From the NCBI RefSeq assembly GCF_013204795.1, contig NZ_JABMKW010000020.1:62001-126000 (forward strand): DNA of 64,000 nt, in the 5' to 3' direction. Of this stretch, positions 27,565 to 36,307 are shown piece after piece (the stretch's first letter is position 1; every line of letters begins with the position of its first letter). Made by a program: the position numbers and the translations under genes. Source of the stretch: Pedobacter panaciterrae (lineage in GTDB: Bacteria > Bacteroidota > Bacteroidia > Sphingobacteriales > Sphingobacteriaceae). The notes beneath the pieces were generated by a model. It searched no databases. It worked only from the letters and a program-made list of their open reading frames with translations, and was not told the DNA's origin.

Positions 27565-29172
27565 TTAGTACAATCCCAACTCGGCTAAAGCTGCAAACTG
27601 TAATCCGTCATGCGCAGAATTGGCGATGACCTTTATGTATTTGAAAGTCTTTGCACTTCCAAAATCAAAGTATTGAGGTCCGTCTGCGTTTGCGGCAACA
27701 TAGTTGTTTACCGAAGTAAAATTAATGCCATCAGTGCTGGTCAGTACCTCGAAATTCTTAACCGCACGGCTCAAACCACTACGTTGAGTTAAACTAAGGC
27801 CGCTTGCAGTTTTAGAAGATCCCAGGTTGATCACCACATTATGAGGGTAGGAGGTTGCTGAACTTGACCAGCGCGAATGCCAGTAAGTACTTCCACTTCC
27901 ATCAATCAGTGTACTGGCCCTGCCATTTACGGCGCCCTCACCGCTTGTTTCCTCAGAACTGAATGAAGCAATGCTCCAGCCTGTTTTACTAAGCTCGTTT
28001 CTGGTACTGAAATTTAAAACAGGAATCCCACCTGCAAATGTATAGCTATAGATCTGTTGGGTAACAGTACCATTGTCGTGTACCAGTTTAACCTTTAATT
28101 CATATGGAATCCCGTCTGCCTTTTCTACCAGATCGGCAATAGGCATTACCACTCTAAAGCTGTCTGTACCTATTTTTTTCGATTCCCAGCCGATGGCGTT
28201 GTAATCGTGGTTTACGCCTGTGCCCTCATTGTTCACGTTAGGATCATTAAAATAAAGAATGCTCGTTACATTGCCGGTCGACGTAAATTTACCCGATACC
28301 ACAATTGAAGATTGGGCGCTGGAATAGCTTGCATGTATTTTATTGATGCTCGATGTTACCGGACCATAGTATGTATTGCTATTGTTGTTAAATACCTGAT
28401 TGGTATTTAACACTGCCGCATCAACAGCAGTTAAAAAAGTAGGGCTTTTACCTAGTGTACCGTTGCCTGCCCACATTAAAGCCATACCTAGCGTTGCATC
28501 TTCCGAAACCTTTTGCCTGTTATGTGGCAGGTTCAGTCCGTGGCCTAATTCATGAACCATACCACCAAACCATACGCTGAATCGATTGCCGACAGCGTCC
28601 GTTTTGCCAAGGTTCTGGATATCCATTTCTTCATAGTCCAATGCATAACACCACCTGCCGGTACCATAAAAAGGACCACCGCTAGGCGTGCCATTGGCAC
28701 CAATGGAGTATCTTGGTATTATGATTAGCGTATGGTCGCTTGTATTGTCGGCCGGGTGAGCAGCAAAATAAGCATTCACTTCACTAGCTACCGCTCCCGA
28801 GCCACCTGAATATGGATAGCCGCTTTTAGGTAAGCTACCTCTTATCGTAATGATCTTTACGCCATCTGAACCGTCATTGGCAAGGCCGAAAGTTTTGTAG
28901 CCATAACCATTACGGTTCATTTCCTGTTTGTACCATTCCTGGGTCCATAACAGGAGGTCGCTCAATCTCTTTTGGTAACCGGCCAATGTATCCAGGTCGC
29001 TGGGTACAAAGTAAACGATGTTTACATTTCGGGTTTGGGTAATAATTTCAGCGGTGGAGTCATGAACCGACAAATCTTTTTCTTCTGATTGGATGTGTTC
29101 CGCCTTCTTACATGAAAATGTGAAGAGAATACTGCAAAAAACGCACGCTAATAAAAGATTACTTTTTTTCAT
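27565..29172 (-). CDS. Secreted zinc metalloprotease lipoprotein with C-terminal discoidin (F5/8 type C) domain
   Basis: A 535-residue lipoprotein with lipobox FSCKK and lipidated Cys21. The catalytic zinc motif HELGHGLNLPH (residues 207-217) supplies His207, Glu208, His211 and His217, in the extended HExxHxxxxxH form of metzincin-like proteases. A middle beta-domain (~290-385) is followed by a discoidin domain (~395-535; STYWHSRWSSS, PHNVVINLGSSKTASGLSL, GPQYFDFGSAKTFKYIKVIA). Such domains bind glycans, so cleavage of glycosylated proteins or docking to carbohydrate is likely. This is inference. It sits between the arabinoside locus and the SusC/D locus and diverges from the sigma factor. 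Confidence 0.83.
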   Translation of the reverse strand: MKKSNLLLACVFCSILFTFSCKKAEHIQSEEKDLSVHDSTAEIITQTRNVNIVYFVPSDLDTLAGYQKRLSDLLLWTQEWYKQEMNRNGYGYKTFGLANDGSDGVKIITIRGSLPKSGYPYSGGSGAVASEVNAYFAAHPADNTSDHTLIIIPRYSIGANGTPSGGPFYGTGRWCYALDYEEMDIQNLGKTDAVGNRFSVWFGGMVHELGHGLNLPHNRQKVSEDATLGMALMWAGNGTLGKSPTFLTAVDAAVLNTNQVFNNNSNTYYGPVTSSINKIHASYSSAQSSIVVSGKFTSTGNVTSILYFNDPNVNNEGTGVNHDYNAIGWESKKIGTDSFRVVMPIADLVEKADGIPYELKVKLVHDNGTVTQQIYSYTFAGGIPVLNFSTRNELSKTGWSIASFSSEETSGEGAVNGRASTLIDGSGSTYWHSRWSSSATSYPHNVVINLGSSKTASGLSLTQRSGLSRAVKNFEVLTSTDGINFTSVNNYVAANADGPQYFDFGSAKTFKYIKVIANSAHDGLQFAALAELGLY

Positions 29173-29410
29173 AAAATTTGGTTAAGGATGAATTGATATG
29201 AAAAAGTAATAAAGTATCCAGCAATGTTGTAAGTCAAGGTGTTACAACTGCTGCGCAAGCGTTTGATAAAGGCTTTAAAGCCAGATGTCTCAACAGGATG
29301 TCCCTGATTTGGTTGAAATTAAGTCCGGGAATTTCCAAATAACATTTCCCTGTTTGAAATTTCTTTGCAAAGAATTAACAAAAAACGCTTCTGCATACCG
29401 AAAATTTATG

Positions 29411-29420
29411 CAAACGTTTG
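29411..29420. promoter_or_regulatory. Perfect 10-bp palindrome CAAACGTTTG, candidate operator
   Basis: CAAACGTTTG is its own reverse complement. It lies 57 bases upstream of the sigma-factor promoter's end and between two divergent genes. A near-copy, CAAGCGTTTG, is at 29256. The central CG with symmetric arms resembles LacI-family operators, but no such regulator lies in the window. Confidence 0.35.
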
Positions 29421-29428
29421 TGTGAAAT

Positions 29429-29460
29429 TTTGATATTATTCATTTGAACTTATATCTTTA
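29429..29460 (+). promoter_or_regulatory. Candidate promoter for the ECF sigma factor gene
   Basis: TTTG at 29429-29432 and TATCTTTA at 29453-29460, 20 bases apart, fit the Bacteroidetes -33/-7 pattern (last base A instead of G). The ATG at 29478 lies 17 bases downstream. Confidence 0.45.
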
Positions 29461-29477
29461 GTTTACCTGAGTTCATA

Positions 29478-30020
29478 ATGGAAGATGAAGACCAAATATT
29501 ACTGGAACAACTTAAAGGCGGAGATTACACCGCTTATGAGCTGATTTTTAAGAAATATTATAAGGTTCTTTCCACTAAAGCATATTTTATGCTGGAGGAT
29601 GATATGGAGGCCGAGGACCTGGTTCAGAACCTTTTCATCGCTATCTGGCAGAAAAAGCTTTTCCTGTCCATCAATACCTCAATAAAGGCTTATTTGCTAC
29701 GCTCAGTTCACAATCGTTGCTTAACAGTTCTCAGAGATAAGAAGGTATCTGAGCGTAAGCTTAACGCGTATACAGAAGAACAAATCTGGCAGGGAGAAGA
29801 GGATCAGGAAACAAATCAGGAAAACGATTACCAGGGAAAGTTTGATCTCATATTTGAACAATTACCAAGTCAGCGCCAAAAGGCATTTAAGCTGGTATAT
29901 CTGGAAGATAAAAAATATAAGGAAGCAGCGGAGGAAATGGGCCTCTCTGTAAACTCCATAAAAACCCATTTGAAACTGGCTGTAAAGGCCTTGCAGAAAA
30001 AACTCATTAATTTTAAATGA
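29478..30020 (+). CDS. ECF RNA polymerase sigma-70 factor
   Basis: A 180-residue sigma factor of the ECF group. Sigma-2 covers residues ~8-75 (DYTAYELIFKKYYKVLSTKA, EAEDLVQNLFIAIWQKK) and sigma-4 residues ~118-175 (FEQLPSQRQKAFKLVYLEDK, EAAEEMGLSVNSIKTHLKLA). It is directly followed by a FecR-type anti-sigma gene and then SusC/SusD, the standard order for a trans-envelope relay in Bacteroidota. There, ligand binding by the STN-bearing receptor frees the sigma factor to transcribe the downstream locus. Confidence 0.93.
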   Translation: MEDEDQILLEQLKGGDYTAYELIFKKYYKVLSTKAYFMLEDDMEAEDLVQNLFIAIWQKKLFLSINTSIKAYLLRSVHNRCLTVLRDKKVSERKLNAYTEEQIWQGEEDQETNQENDYQGKFDLIFEQLPSQRQKAFKLVYLEDKKYKEAAEEMGLSVNSIKTHLKLAVKALQKKLINFK

Positions 30021-30063
30021 AATATTCACCTGATAATCGCTTAATTGCGTCTAATGTGTAGTA

Positions 30064-31188
30064 ATGGAGTATAACGAGGAATATATACAAGGTCTTTTAT
30101 TTGAAAAGATAGCAGGAACGATCAGTGAACAGGATAACCTTGTTGCGGAGCATGCCATTGCAAGCCACGCCGAAGTGCGAAAGTTCTGGGAGGTATTGAA
30201 AGCTAAAATGGGAAGCCCCAAAGCAGCAGCATTCCTGTCCGGACTCAATCCTGATCAGGCCTGGGAAAAGACAAGCGAAAGCCTACACCAGCAACCTGGT
30301 TCATTTTTCAGCAGAAACAGATGGGCCTTAAGTGGTATTGCTGCAATGCTGGCCATTGCCCTTCCACTTGCATGGTATTTTAATTCCACCAATCAAACCC
30401 AAACATCACTTCAGAACCAGGCATTTAAAGAAGTATACCTTAAAACGGATCAGGGAAAAGCGGTCGATCTTTCCAACAATAAGCAGATTAAATTAGGCCA
30501 AACCCAAATCAATACCAAACAAAAGGAGCTAAGCTATAAGGCCGGTAATGCCGATAGCCAGGAATGGGCGACACTATTTGTTCCGGTTACTAAAGACTAT
30601 AAAGTTAAACTGTCAGATGGTACCACAGTGTGGATGAACGCTGCATCCAGTCTGCGTTTCCCTTTTCAGTTCGGAAAACAAACAAGGGAGGTTTATTTAA
30701 CCGGAGAGGCCTATTTTGAAGTAGCAAAGAACCCCCAGCAAGAATTTATTGTACATACTTCTTATGCTGATGTGCATGTGCATGGAACTTCTTTTAATGT
30801 AAATGCGTATACCGCTCAGAATTTCACTGCAGCGCTAGTAGAGGGATCTGTGTCTGCCAAGAAAGATAATCAGGTTATTAAATTAAAACCTGGAGAGGAA
30901 GCCGTAATCGGAAAAGAGCATCTGGAGGTCAAAACATTTGATGCGCAAGAAGTACTTTCCTGGCGAAACGGTACTTATTCCTTCCATAACCAACCACTAT
31001 CCCAGATCTCGCAGGTCTTAAATCGCTGGTTTGATGTAAAAATTGCCTGGCAAACCCCAGCAGTTTCCCAGCAAACCTTTACTGGCGAAATTGATAAAAA
31101 CCTGCCCCTGGATGTAGTAATCAGTAATTTGAAACTTACTTCAGGTATGCAAGCCGAGCTTAAAAATGGAATATTGACCTTCAGGTAA
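30064..31188 (+). CDS. FecR-type anti-sigma factor
   Basis: A 374-residue inner-membrane protein with one transmembrane segment near residues 88-106 (WALSGIAAMLAIALPLAWYF). The N-terminal cytoplasmic part should hold the sigma factor. The periplasmic part has the FecR domain (VTKDYKVKLSDGTTVWMNAA, REVYLTGEAYFEVAKNPQQE, DVHVHGTSFNVNAY) and a C-terminal STN-like DUF4974 domain (GTYSFHNQPLSQISQVLNRW). It starts 43 bases after the sigma factor and 75 bases before SusC. It should bind the STN domain of that receptor. Confidence 0.92.
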   Translation: MEYNEEYIQGLLFEKIAGTISEQDNLVAEHAIASHAEVRKFWEVLKAKMGSPKAAAFLSGLNPDQAWEKTSESLHQQPGSFFSRNRWALSGIAAMLAIALPLAWYFNSTNQTQTSLQNQAFKEVYLKTDQGKAVDLSNNKQIKLGQTQINTKQKELSYKAGNADSQEWATLFVPVTKDYKVKLSDGTTVWMNAASSLRFPFQFGKQTREVYLTGEAYFEVAKNPQQEFIVHTSYADVHVHGTSFNVNAYTAQNFTAALVEGSVSAKKDNQVIKLKPGEEAVIGKEHLEVKTFDAQEVLSWRNGTYSFHNQPLSQISQVLNRWFDVKIAWQTPAVSQQTFTGEIDKNLPLDVVISNLKLTSGMQAELKNGILTFR

Positions 31189-31263
31189 TATTTTTTAAAA
31201 CACCATTCACCCATTCGGGTAAAAGCTGCGTCTTAGAGCAAACCTTATATAAACTTTAAATGT

Positions 31264-34200
31264 ATGCTTAAAAAACTAACCCGATTAGGCCGGCTAGCTT
31301 TGCCGGTTATTTTGATCTTGTTTATTTTATTGCCAGTTCGTGCAAACACGCAAGGCATCAGCAAGATCAGCCTCAAAGGCAAGAACATTACCATTGCCAC
31401 ATTATTTAAAACCATTAAAAAACAAACTGGTTTAACCGTATTCTACAGTAATAAACTGCTGGACGATACCGGAAAAATCACGGTCGACTTTAATCAGACC
31501 GAACTGGCAGAAGTATTAAACTCCACGCTTAAAAGCAAAGGGCTTAGCTGGGTGATTAAGGAAAAGTACATTGTACTGCAAAAAGCGGCTGCACCAGCTG
31601 TTCCTGTCGACAATAAAGCAGACCAGGGCGCAGTGAACAATGCACGTCAAAAAATCGGAGGAACGGTAACCGATGCATCGGGAATGGCGATGCCAGGAGT
31701 AGGCGTAAAAGTTAAAGAAACCAATGCCGGAACTGTTACTGATCAGAATGGGCGTTATTCAATTGAAGCCAATAGCGGAAACACCTTACTGTTTTCCTAC
31801 GTTGGTTATACTTCACAGGAAATTCTTGTGGGTAATCAGACCAGTATCAATGTAAAACTGCAGACCGACGATACTGATTTGACAGAGGTTGTGGTGGTTG
31901 GTTACGGAACACAGAAAAAAGTGAACTTAACAGGCGCTGTATCTGTGGTTACGGGAAAAGATCTGGCTACACGGCCAATGGGGCAAACCTCAGCCGCTTT
32001 ACAAGGTATGGCTCCTGGAGTTACCGTAAAACAAAACTCAGGCAGACCAGGTAGTGATGGGGCAACAATAAGGGTTCGTGGCGTAGGTACATTGAGCAGC
32101 GCTGATGCGACTTTGGGTGCCAATCCATTAGTGATGATAGATGGTATCGAAGGCTCTATGAATAATATAGATCCTAATTTAATAGAATCTATATCCATTC
32201 TTAAGGATGCGGCATCTTCTTCAATTTATGGTTCCAGAGCCGCAAATGGCGTAATTCTGATTACTACAAAAAGGGCAAATAATGACCAGGTCAGTATTTC
32301 TTATAACAACTATATTGGCTGGCAGGATCCAACTAATATGCCGAAACTGGTAGATGCGCTGGATTACATGTTGCTAATCAATGAAGCATACGCTAATACC
32401 GGCCGGACACCCCTCTATTCTGACGCGCTGATCCAAAAGTATAGAGAACAAAATGGTGTCAGTTCTGATCTATATCCGAATACCGACTGGCAAAAGGAAA
32501 CCCTAACTGGTTCTGGATTACAACAAAGTCATTTTTTGACCATTCAGGGTGGAACACAAAAAGTAAAACTATTAGGGTCATTCGGGCTTTTCGATCAGAA
32601 AGGTATCATTGAAAATTCAGGTTTCAAGCGTTACACCATACGTAATAATGCCGATATTACTTTTTCTGAAAAACTTACGGCTAAGGTCGATCTCCAGTAC
32701 GTAAATGCCATCTCTACTGAGCCTTCAGCTTCTCCAGACGCCAATATTGGTTCAGGTGAGATATTTCAGTGGATGAACGGAATTCCCGCGAATCAGATCG
32801 GTATCACTGAAAGCGGGCAATGGGGAGTGGGTTGGAATGGTACCAATCCAATCTCTGTAAGTAGAGACGGAGGCACCAACAGAGTAAGAGGTCCATTTGG
32901 AAGTATTAATGCCACTTTAAATTATAAGCCAGTAGAATGGCTGGAGGCAGAGGCAGCTTATTCTCCAAAATATGCATTGTCATCTAATAAAAGGTTCAAG
33001 AAGGCAATCCAGTCTTATTTGCCAGATGGGAGTCCGAGTTTTCTTACCCCTGCATTAACATCACTTACTCAAAACCAATCGCAGTCTTTTTTTAATAACA
33101 TGCGCGCTACCCTTACAGCCAGCAAAACCTTTAATGACCATAGCCTTAAATTTCTTGTAGGAGGTTCCAGAGAAGATTTTTATTCAGAATGGATACAGGG
33201 GTATAGAGACACCTATATCCTGCCAGAATATCCAATACTAAATGGCGGCTCTGCGTTAAATCAAACTGCCACTGGAAGTGCAGAAGAATGGGCATTGCAA
33301 TCCCTTTTCAGCAGATTAAATTATAGCTACAAGGGAAAATACCTATTGGAACTCAATGCACGGTATGATGGGTCCTCCCGCTTTGCAGAAGGAAATAAGT
33401 ATGGGTTTTTCCCTTCAGCATCGGCAGGATGGAGGATCTCGGAAGAAGGTTTTTTTAGTGGATTAAAAAATACCATAAATGAAGCAAAATTGAGGCTTTC
33501 ATGGGGTAGACTGGGGAACCAACTCATTGGTACCTATCCATCAATAACTGCACTGGTTTTTGAATCTACAGCCTTGGGTAAACAGATTGCCAACACAGCA
33601 ACATTAAAAGCCATGGCCAATAAGAACATTTCCTGGGAAACTACTGAAGAAAAAAATATTGGTATTGATTTAACGCTTTTGAATAATCTAAGCATTACTG
33701 CCGATTATTACCAAAGGCGTACCAGAGATATACTTTTGCGGCTTGATATTCCATTAACCCTTGGTTTGGGCGCTCCATTTCAGAATGCAGGAACTGTTGA
33801 TAACAAGGGCTGGGAGTTGGGCATAAACTACAAGGGAAATGTCAAAGATTTCAATTATAGCGTTGGTGTCAACCTGTCTGACGTTAAAAATACCATAATA
33901 GACATGAAAGGCATCAACCAGACTGCTAGCTTAATTGTAAATCGTGAAGGTTATGCTATCAATTCTCTTTTTGGTTACCAGGCACAAGGTTTTTTCGCAT
34001 CCGACGAGGAAGCGGCTGCACATGCAAAACAGTTTGGTACGGTTAAAGCCGGTGATATTAAATATAAAGATCAAAATGGCGATGGCCTGATCAATGAAAG
34101 CGATAAAATCATAATGGGCAGTACCATTCCACGATTCACTTTCGCATCAAACATAGGGGCCTCATATAAAGGTTTCGACCTTTCAGTATTATTACAAGGC

Positions 34201-34611
34201 GTTGGTAAAGCCAATGGTTATGTAAATGGTCCAGGTGTTTTGCCATTCAATGTAGGCGGGGCACTTGGAGGGACGATTCGAGAGGAAAATAAAGATCGCT
34301 GGACTCCGGAAAACCCCAATGCCAAATATCCGAGACTGGCTTTTGGTGAGTCGAACAATGAGCAGGCATCTACCTTCTGGCTTAAAGACGCATCTTATTT
34401 ACGTGTAAAAAATATTCAGATAGGTTATACGTTGCCAGCTAACATGATAAAGAAATTGAGCATTAGCCGACTTAGAGTTTTTGCAAATGGTTCTAACGTC
34501 GCTTCATTCGATCGTTTTCTTAACGGATATGATGTAGAAGCACCGGTAGGCGCGGGAAATATCTATCCCCAGGTTAAGTTATACACTTTTGGTTTAGATG
34601 TTACATTTTAA
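31264..34611 (+). CDS. susC: SusC/RagA family TonB-linked outer-membrane receptor with N-terminal STN domain
   Basis: An 1115-residue receptor. In order: signal peptide; an STN domain (residues ~34-108; ISLKGKNITIATLFKTIKKQ, TVFYSNKLLDD); a carboxypeptidase-regulatory domain (~131-203; IGGTVTDASGMAMPGVGVKV); a plug with LTEVVVVGYGTQKKVNLTGA and the SusC signature SILKDAASSSIYGSRAANGV; then a 22-strand-type barrel ending TFGLDVTF. The STN domain is what couples SusC to a FecR partner, and FecR sits just upstream. SusC forms the transport channel and SusD is the lid. The substrate is not given by sequence; linkage to a GH106-like enzyme hints at a rhamnose-containing glycan. Confidence 0.95.
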   Translation: MLKKLTRLGRLALPVILILFILLPVRANTQGISKISLKGKNITIATLFKTIKKQTGLTVFYSNKLLDDTGKITVDFNQTELAEVLNSTLKSKGLSWVIKEKYIVLQKAAAPAVPVDNKADQGAVNNARQKIGGTVTDASGMAMPGVGVKVKETNAGTVTDQNGRYSIEANSGNTLLFSYVGYTSQEILVGNQTSINVKLQTDDTDLTEVVVVGYGTQKKVNLTGAVSVVTGKDLATRPMGQTSAALQGMAPGVTVKQNSGRPGSDGATIRVRGVGTLSSADATLGANPLVMIDGIEGSMNNIDPNLIESISILKDAASSSIYGSRAANGVILITTKRANNDQVSISYNNYIGWQDPTNMPKLVDALDYMLLINEAYANTGRTPLYSDALIQKYREQNGVSSDLYPNTDWQKETLTGSGLQQSHFLTIQGGTQKVKLLGSFGLFDQKGIIENSGFKRYTIRNNADITFSEKLTAKVDLQYVNAISTEPSASPDANIGSGEIFQWMNGIPANQIGITESGQWGVGWNGTNPISVSRDGGTNRVRGPFGSINATLNYKPVEWLEAEAAYSPKYALSSNKRFKKAIQSYLPDGSPSFLTPALTSLTQNQSQSFFNNMRATLTASKTFNDHSLKFLVGGSREDFYSEWIQGYRDTYILPEYPILNGGSALNQTATGSAEEWALQSLFSRLNYSYKGKYLLELNARYDGSSRFAEGNKYGFFPSASAGWRISEEGFFSGLKNTINEAKLRLSWGRLGNQLIGTYPSITALVFESTALGKQIANTATLKAMANKNISWETTEEKNIGIDLTLLNNLSITADYYQRRTRDILLRLDIPLTLGLGAPFQNAGTVDNKGWELGINYKGNVKDFNYSVGVNLSDVKNTIIDMKGINQTASLIVNREGYAINSLFGYQAQGFFASDEEAAAHAKQFGTVKAGDIKYKDQNGDGLINESDKIIMGSTIPRFTFASNIGASYKGFDLSVLLQGVGKANGYVNGPGVLPFNVGGALGGTIREENKDRWTPENPNAKYPRLAFGESNNEQASTFWLKDASYLRVKNIQIGYTLPANMIKKLSISRLRVFANGSNVASFDRFLNGYDVEAPVGAGNIYPQVKLYTFGLDVTF

Positions 34612-34622
34612 GAATAAAACAG

Positions 34623-36305
34623 ATGAAAACAAATATATACCTAATTATGTTAGCTGTTGTTTTAGCAACAGTTGCACCATCATGCCAAAAAGGATACCTC
34701 GATAAGAGCCCTTTGTCAGGTCCCTCAGATGAAACTTTTTTCGCTAACCAGGATGAACTCCTTCTTGCCGTTAATGGCTTGTATAAATCTGCAGCTTATG
34801 CTCCACTTGATGGCATGCCGCTCAACCTTAGTATCGATGATGGAACAGATATTGGTTGGGACCGTAACAATAGTGCCTTACAAAGTATCGGAAAAGGTAA
34901 TCAGGACAGTAACAATACTTATGCCTTAGAAATATGGAAACAAGCGTATACTGTGATTGCAAAATGTAATTTTATTCTGGATAATCTTGACAAAGTAAAA
35001 GACAAAACTACTCCGGCAATATTTAACCGTTCAAAAGCTGAAGCCCGTTTTATCCGTGCGTATACCTATCAGTATCTTATCGATTATTTTGGTGGAGTGC
35101 CATTGGTTACTAAAATGTTAAAGCTCGAAGAAGCTCAGATTCCAAAAACGCCTAAAGCTGAACTGGCCGATTTTATCATGAAAGAGCTAACCGAAGCAGC
35201 TCTTGATTTACCAAATAGCTATACCGGAGGTGATATTGGCAGGGCCACAAAAGGAGCAGCACTAGCTATTAAAGCCCGAACTGCATTAAACAATGGCAAA
35301 TGGCAAGATGCCGTTGACGCAGCCAAAGCGGTAATGGACCTAAAAACATATGCCCTGCACAACGATTTTGGAGCTTTGTTTAGTTATGCCGGGCAAAATT
35401 CCAACGAGATCATCTGGGCATTTCAATACCTTCGTGCATCAAAAACCCAAACCCATGCTACTCCAACTGCACTTCTGTCCAGGAATGGACAAGGTTTCTC
35501 AAATAAAGTTCCGTCTCAATCTCTTGTGGATGCTTATCCATGTACCGATGGATTGAATATTGATGAATCACCACTCTTTGATCCTAAAGATCCGTATAAG
35601 AACCGTGATCCCAGACTTGGTTTTACCATTGCATTGCCCGGATCAATATATTTCAATTACCAGTTCGAAACGCATAGAGACAGTTTAAAATGCTGGAATT
35701 ACGATACCACACCGGCAAAACGTGTCGATAATCAGGAAGCCATCAATGCCTTCGCAACCTTTACCGGCTATTGCTGGCGAAAATATGTAGACCTGGCTGA
35801 TAAACCAGATCGTTCAAATTCAGAACTCAACGTAATCCAGATACGCTATGCCGAAATCCTGTTGATTTACGCCGAAGCTAAAAACGAGCTCAATCAGTTA
35901 GATCAATCTGCTTATGACGCCATTAATCTGGTAAGACAACGCCCTAGTGTAAACATGCCAGCCATTGCATCGGGTAAATCACAAACCGAGTTTCGCAGTC
36001 TGGTGCACAAAGAACGACTTTATGAGTTAGCAATGGAAGGTTTCAGACAAACTGACCTGCGCAGATGGAATATCGCTGAGAAAGCCATGACCGGAAACTT
36101 CTACGGAAGGGTGCAAAGAGGTCTGGTTGCAGCGGCGCCACAAATAGATGAGAATGGTTTAGCAGATTACACAAATGTACCTAACCGTGCCGATTTGAGG
36201 GTAATAGAAATACGCACCTTCAATAAAAATAGAGATTACCTATGGCCAATCCCTAATATAGAGGTGGTTACCAATCCTAAATTAATTCAAAACCCTAATT
36301 ACTAG
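34623..36305 (+). CDS. susD: SusD/RagB family nutrient-binding lipoprotein
   Basis: A 560-residue lipoprotein with lipobox ending APSC (lipidated Cys21). The N-terminal SusD-like domain (YLDKSPLSGPSDETFFANQD, LLLAVNGLYKSA) and the TPR-like helices (KAEARFIRAYTYQYLIDYFGG, GDIGRATKGAALAIKARTAL) are followed by the SusD signatures NVIQIRYAEILLIYAEAKNE and LVHKERLYELAMEGFRQTDL, ending RDYLWPIPNIE. It starts 12 bases after SusC and would cap its channel on the cell surface. The FAD oxidoreductase gene begins two bases after its stop. Confidence 0.95.
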   Translation: MKTNIYLIMLAVVLATVAPSCQKGYLDKSPLSGPSDETFFANQDELLLAVNGLYKSAAYAPLDGMPLNLSIDDGTDIGWDRNNSALQSIGKGNQDSNNTYALEIWKQAYTVIAKCNFILDNLDKVKDKTTPAIFNRSKAEARFIRAYTYQYLIDYFGGVPLVTKMLKLEEAQIPKTPKAELADFIMKELTEAALDLPNSYTGGDIGRATKGAALAIKARTALNNGKWQDAVDAAKAVMDLKTYALHNDFGALFSYAGQNSNEIIWAFQYLRASKTQTHATPTALLSRNGQGFSNKVPSQSLVDAYPCTDGLNIDESPLFDPKDPYKNRDPRLGFTIALPGSIYFNYQFETHRDSLKCWNYDTTPAKRVDNQEAINAFATFTGYCWRKYVDLADKPDRSNSELNVIQIRYAEILLIYAEAKNELNQLDQSAYDAINLVRQRPSVNMPAIASGKSQTEFRSLVHKERLYELAMEGFRQTDLRRWNIAEKAMTGNFYGRVQRGLVAAAPQIDENGLADYTNVPNRADLRVIEIRTFNKNRDYLWPIPNIEVVTNPKLIQNPNY

Positions 36306-36307
36306 TT

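Larger units (their letters stand above)
29173..29477. other. 305-base divergent intergenic region with several candidate regulatory sites
   Basis: No ORF of note. It holds CAAGCGTTTG (29256-29265), the 12-mer ATTTGGTTGAAA (29307-29318) shared with the region upstream of the receptor at 25308, the exact palindrome CAAACGTTTG (29411-29420), and a promoter candidate for the sigma factor gene. Confidence 0.5.
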
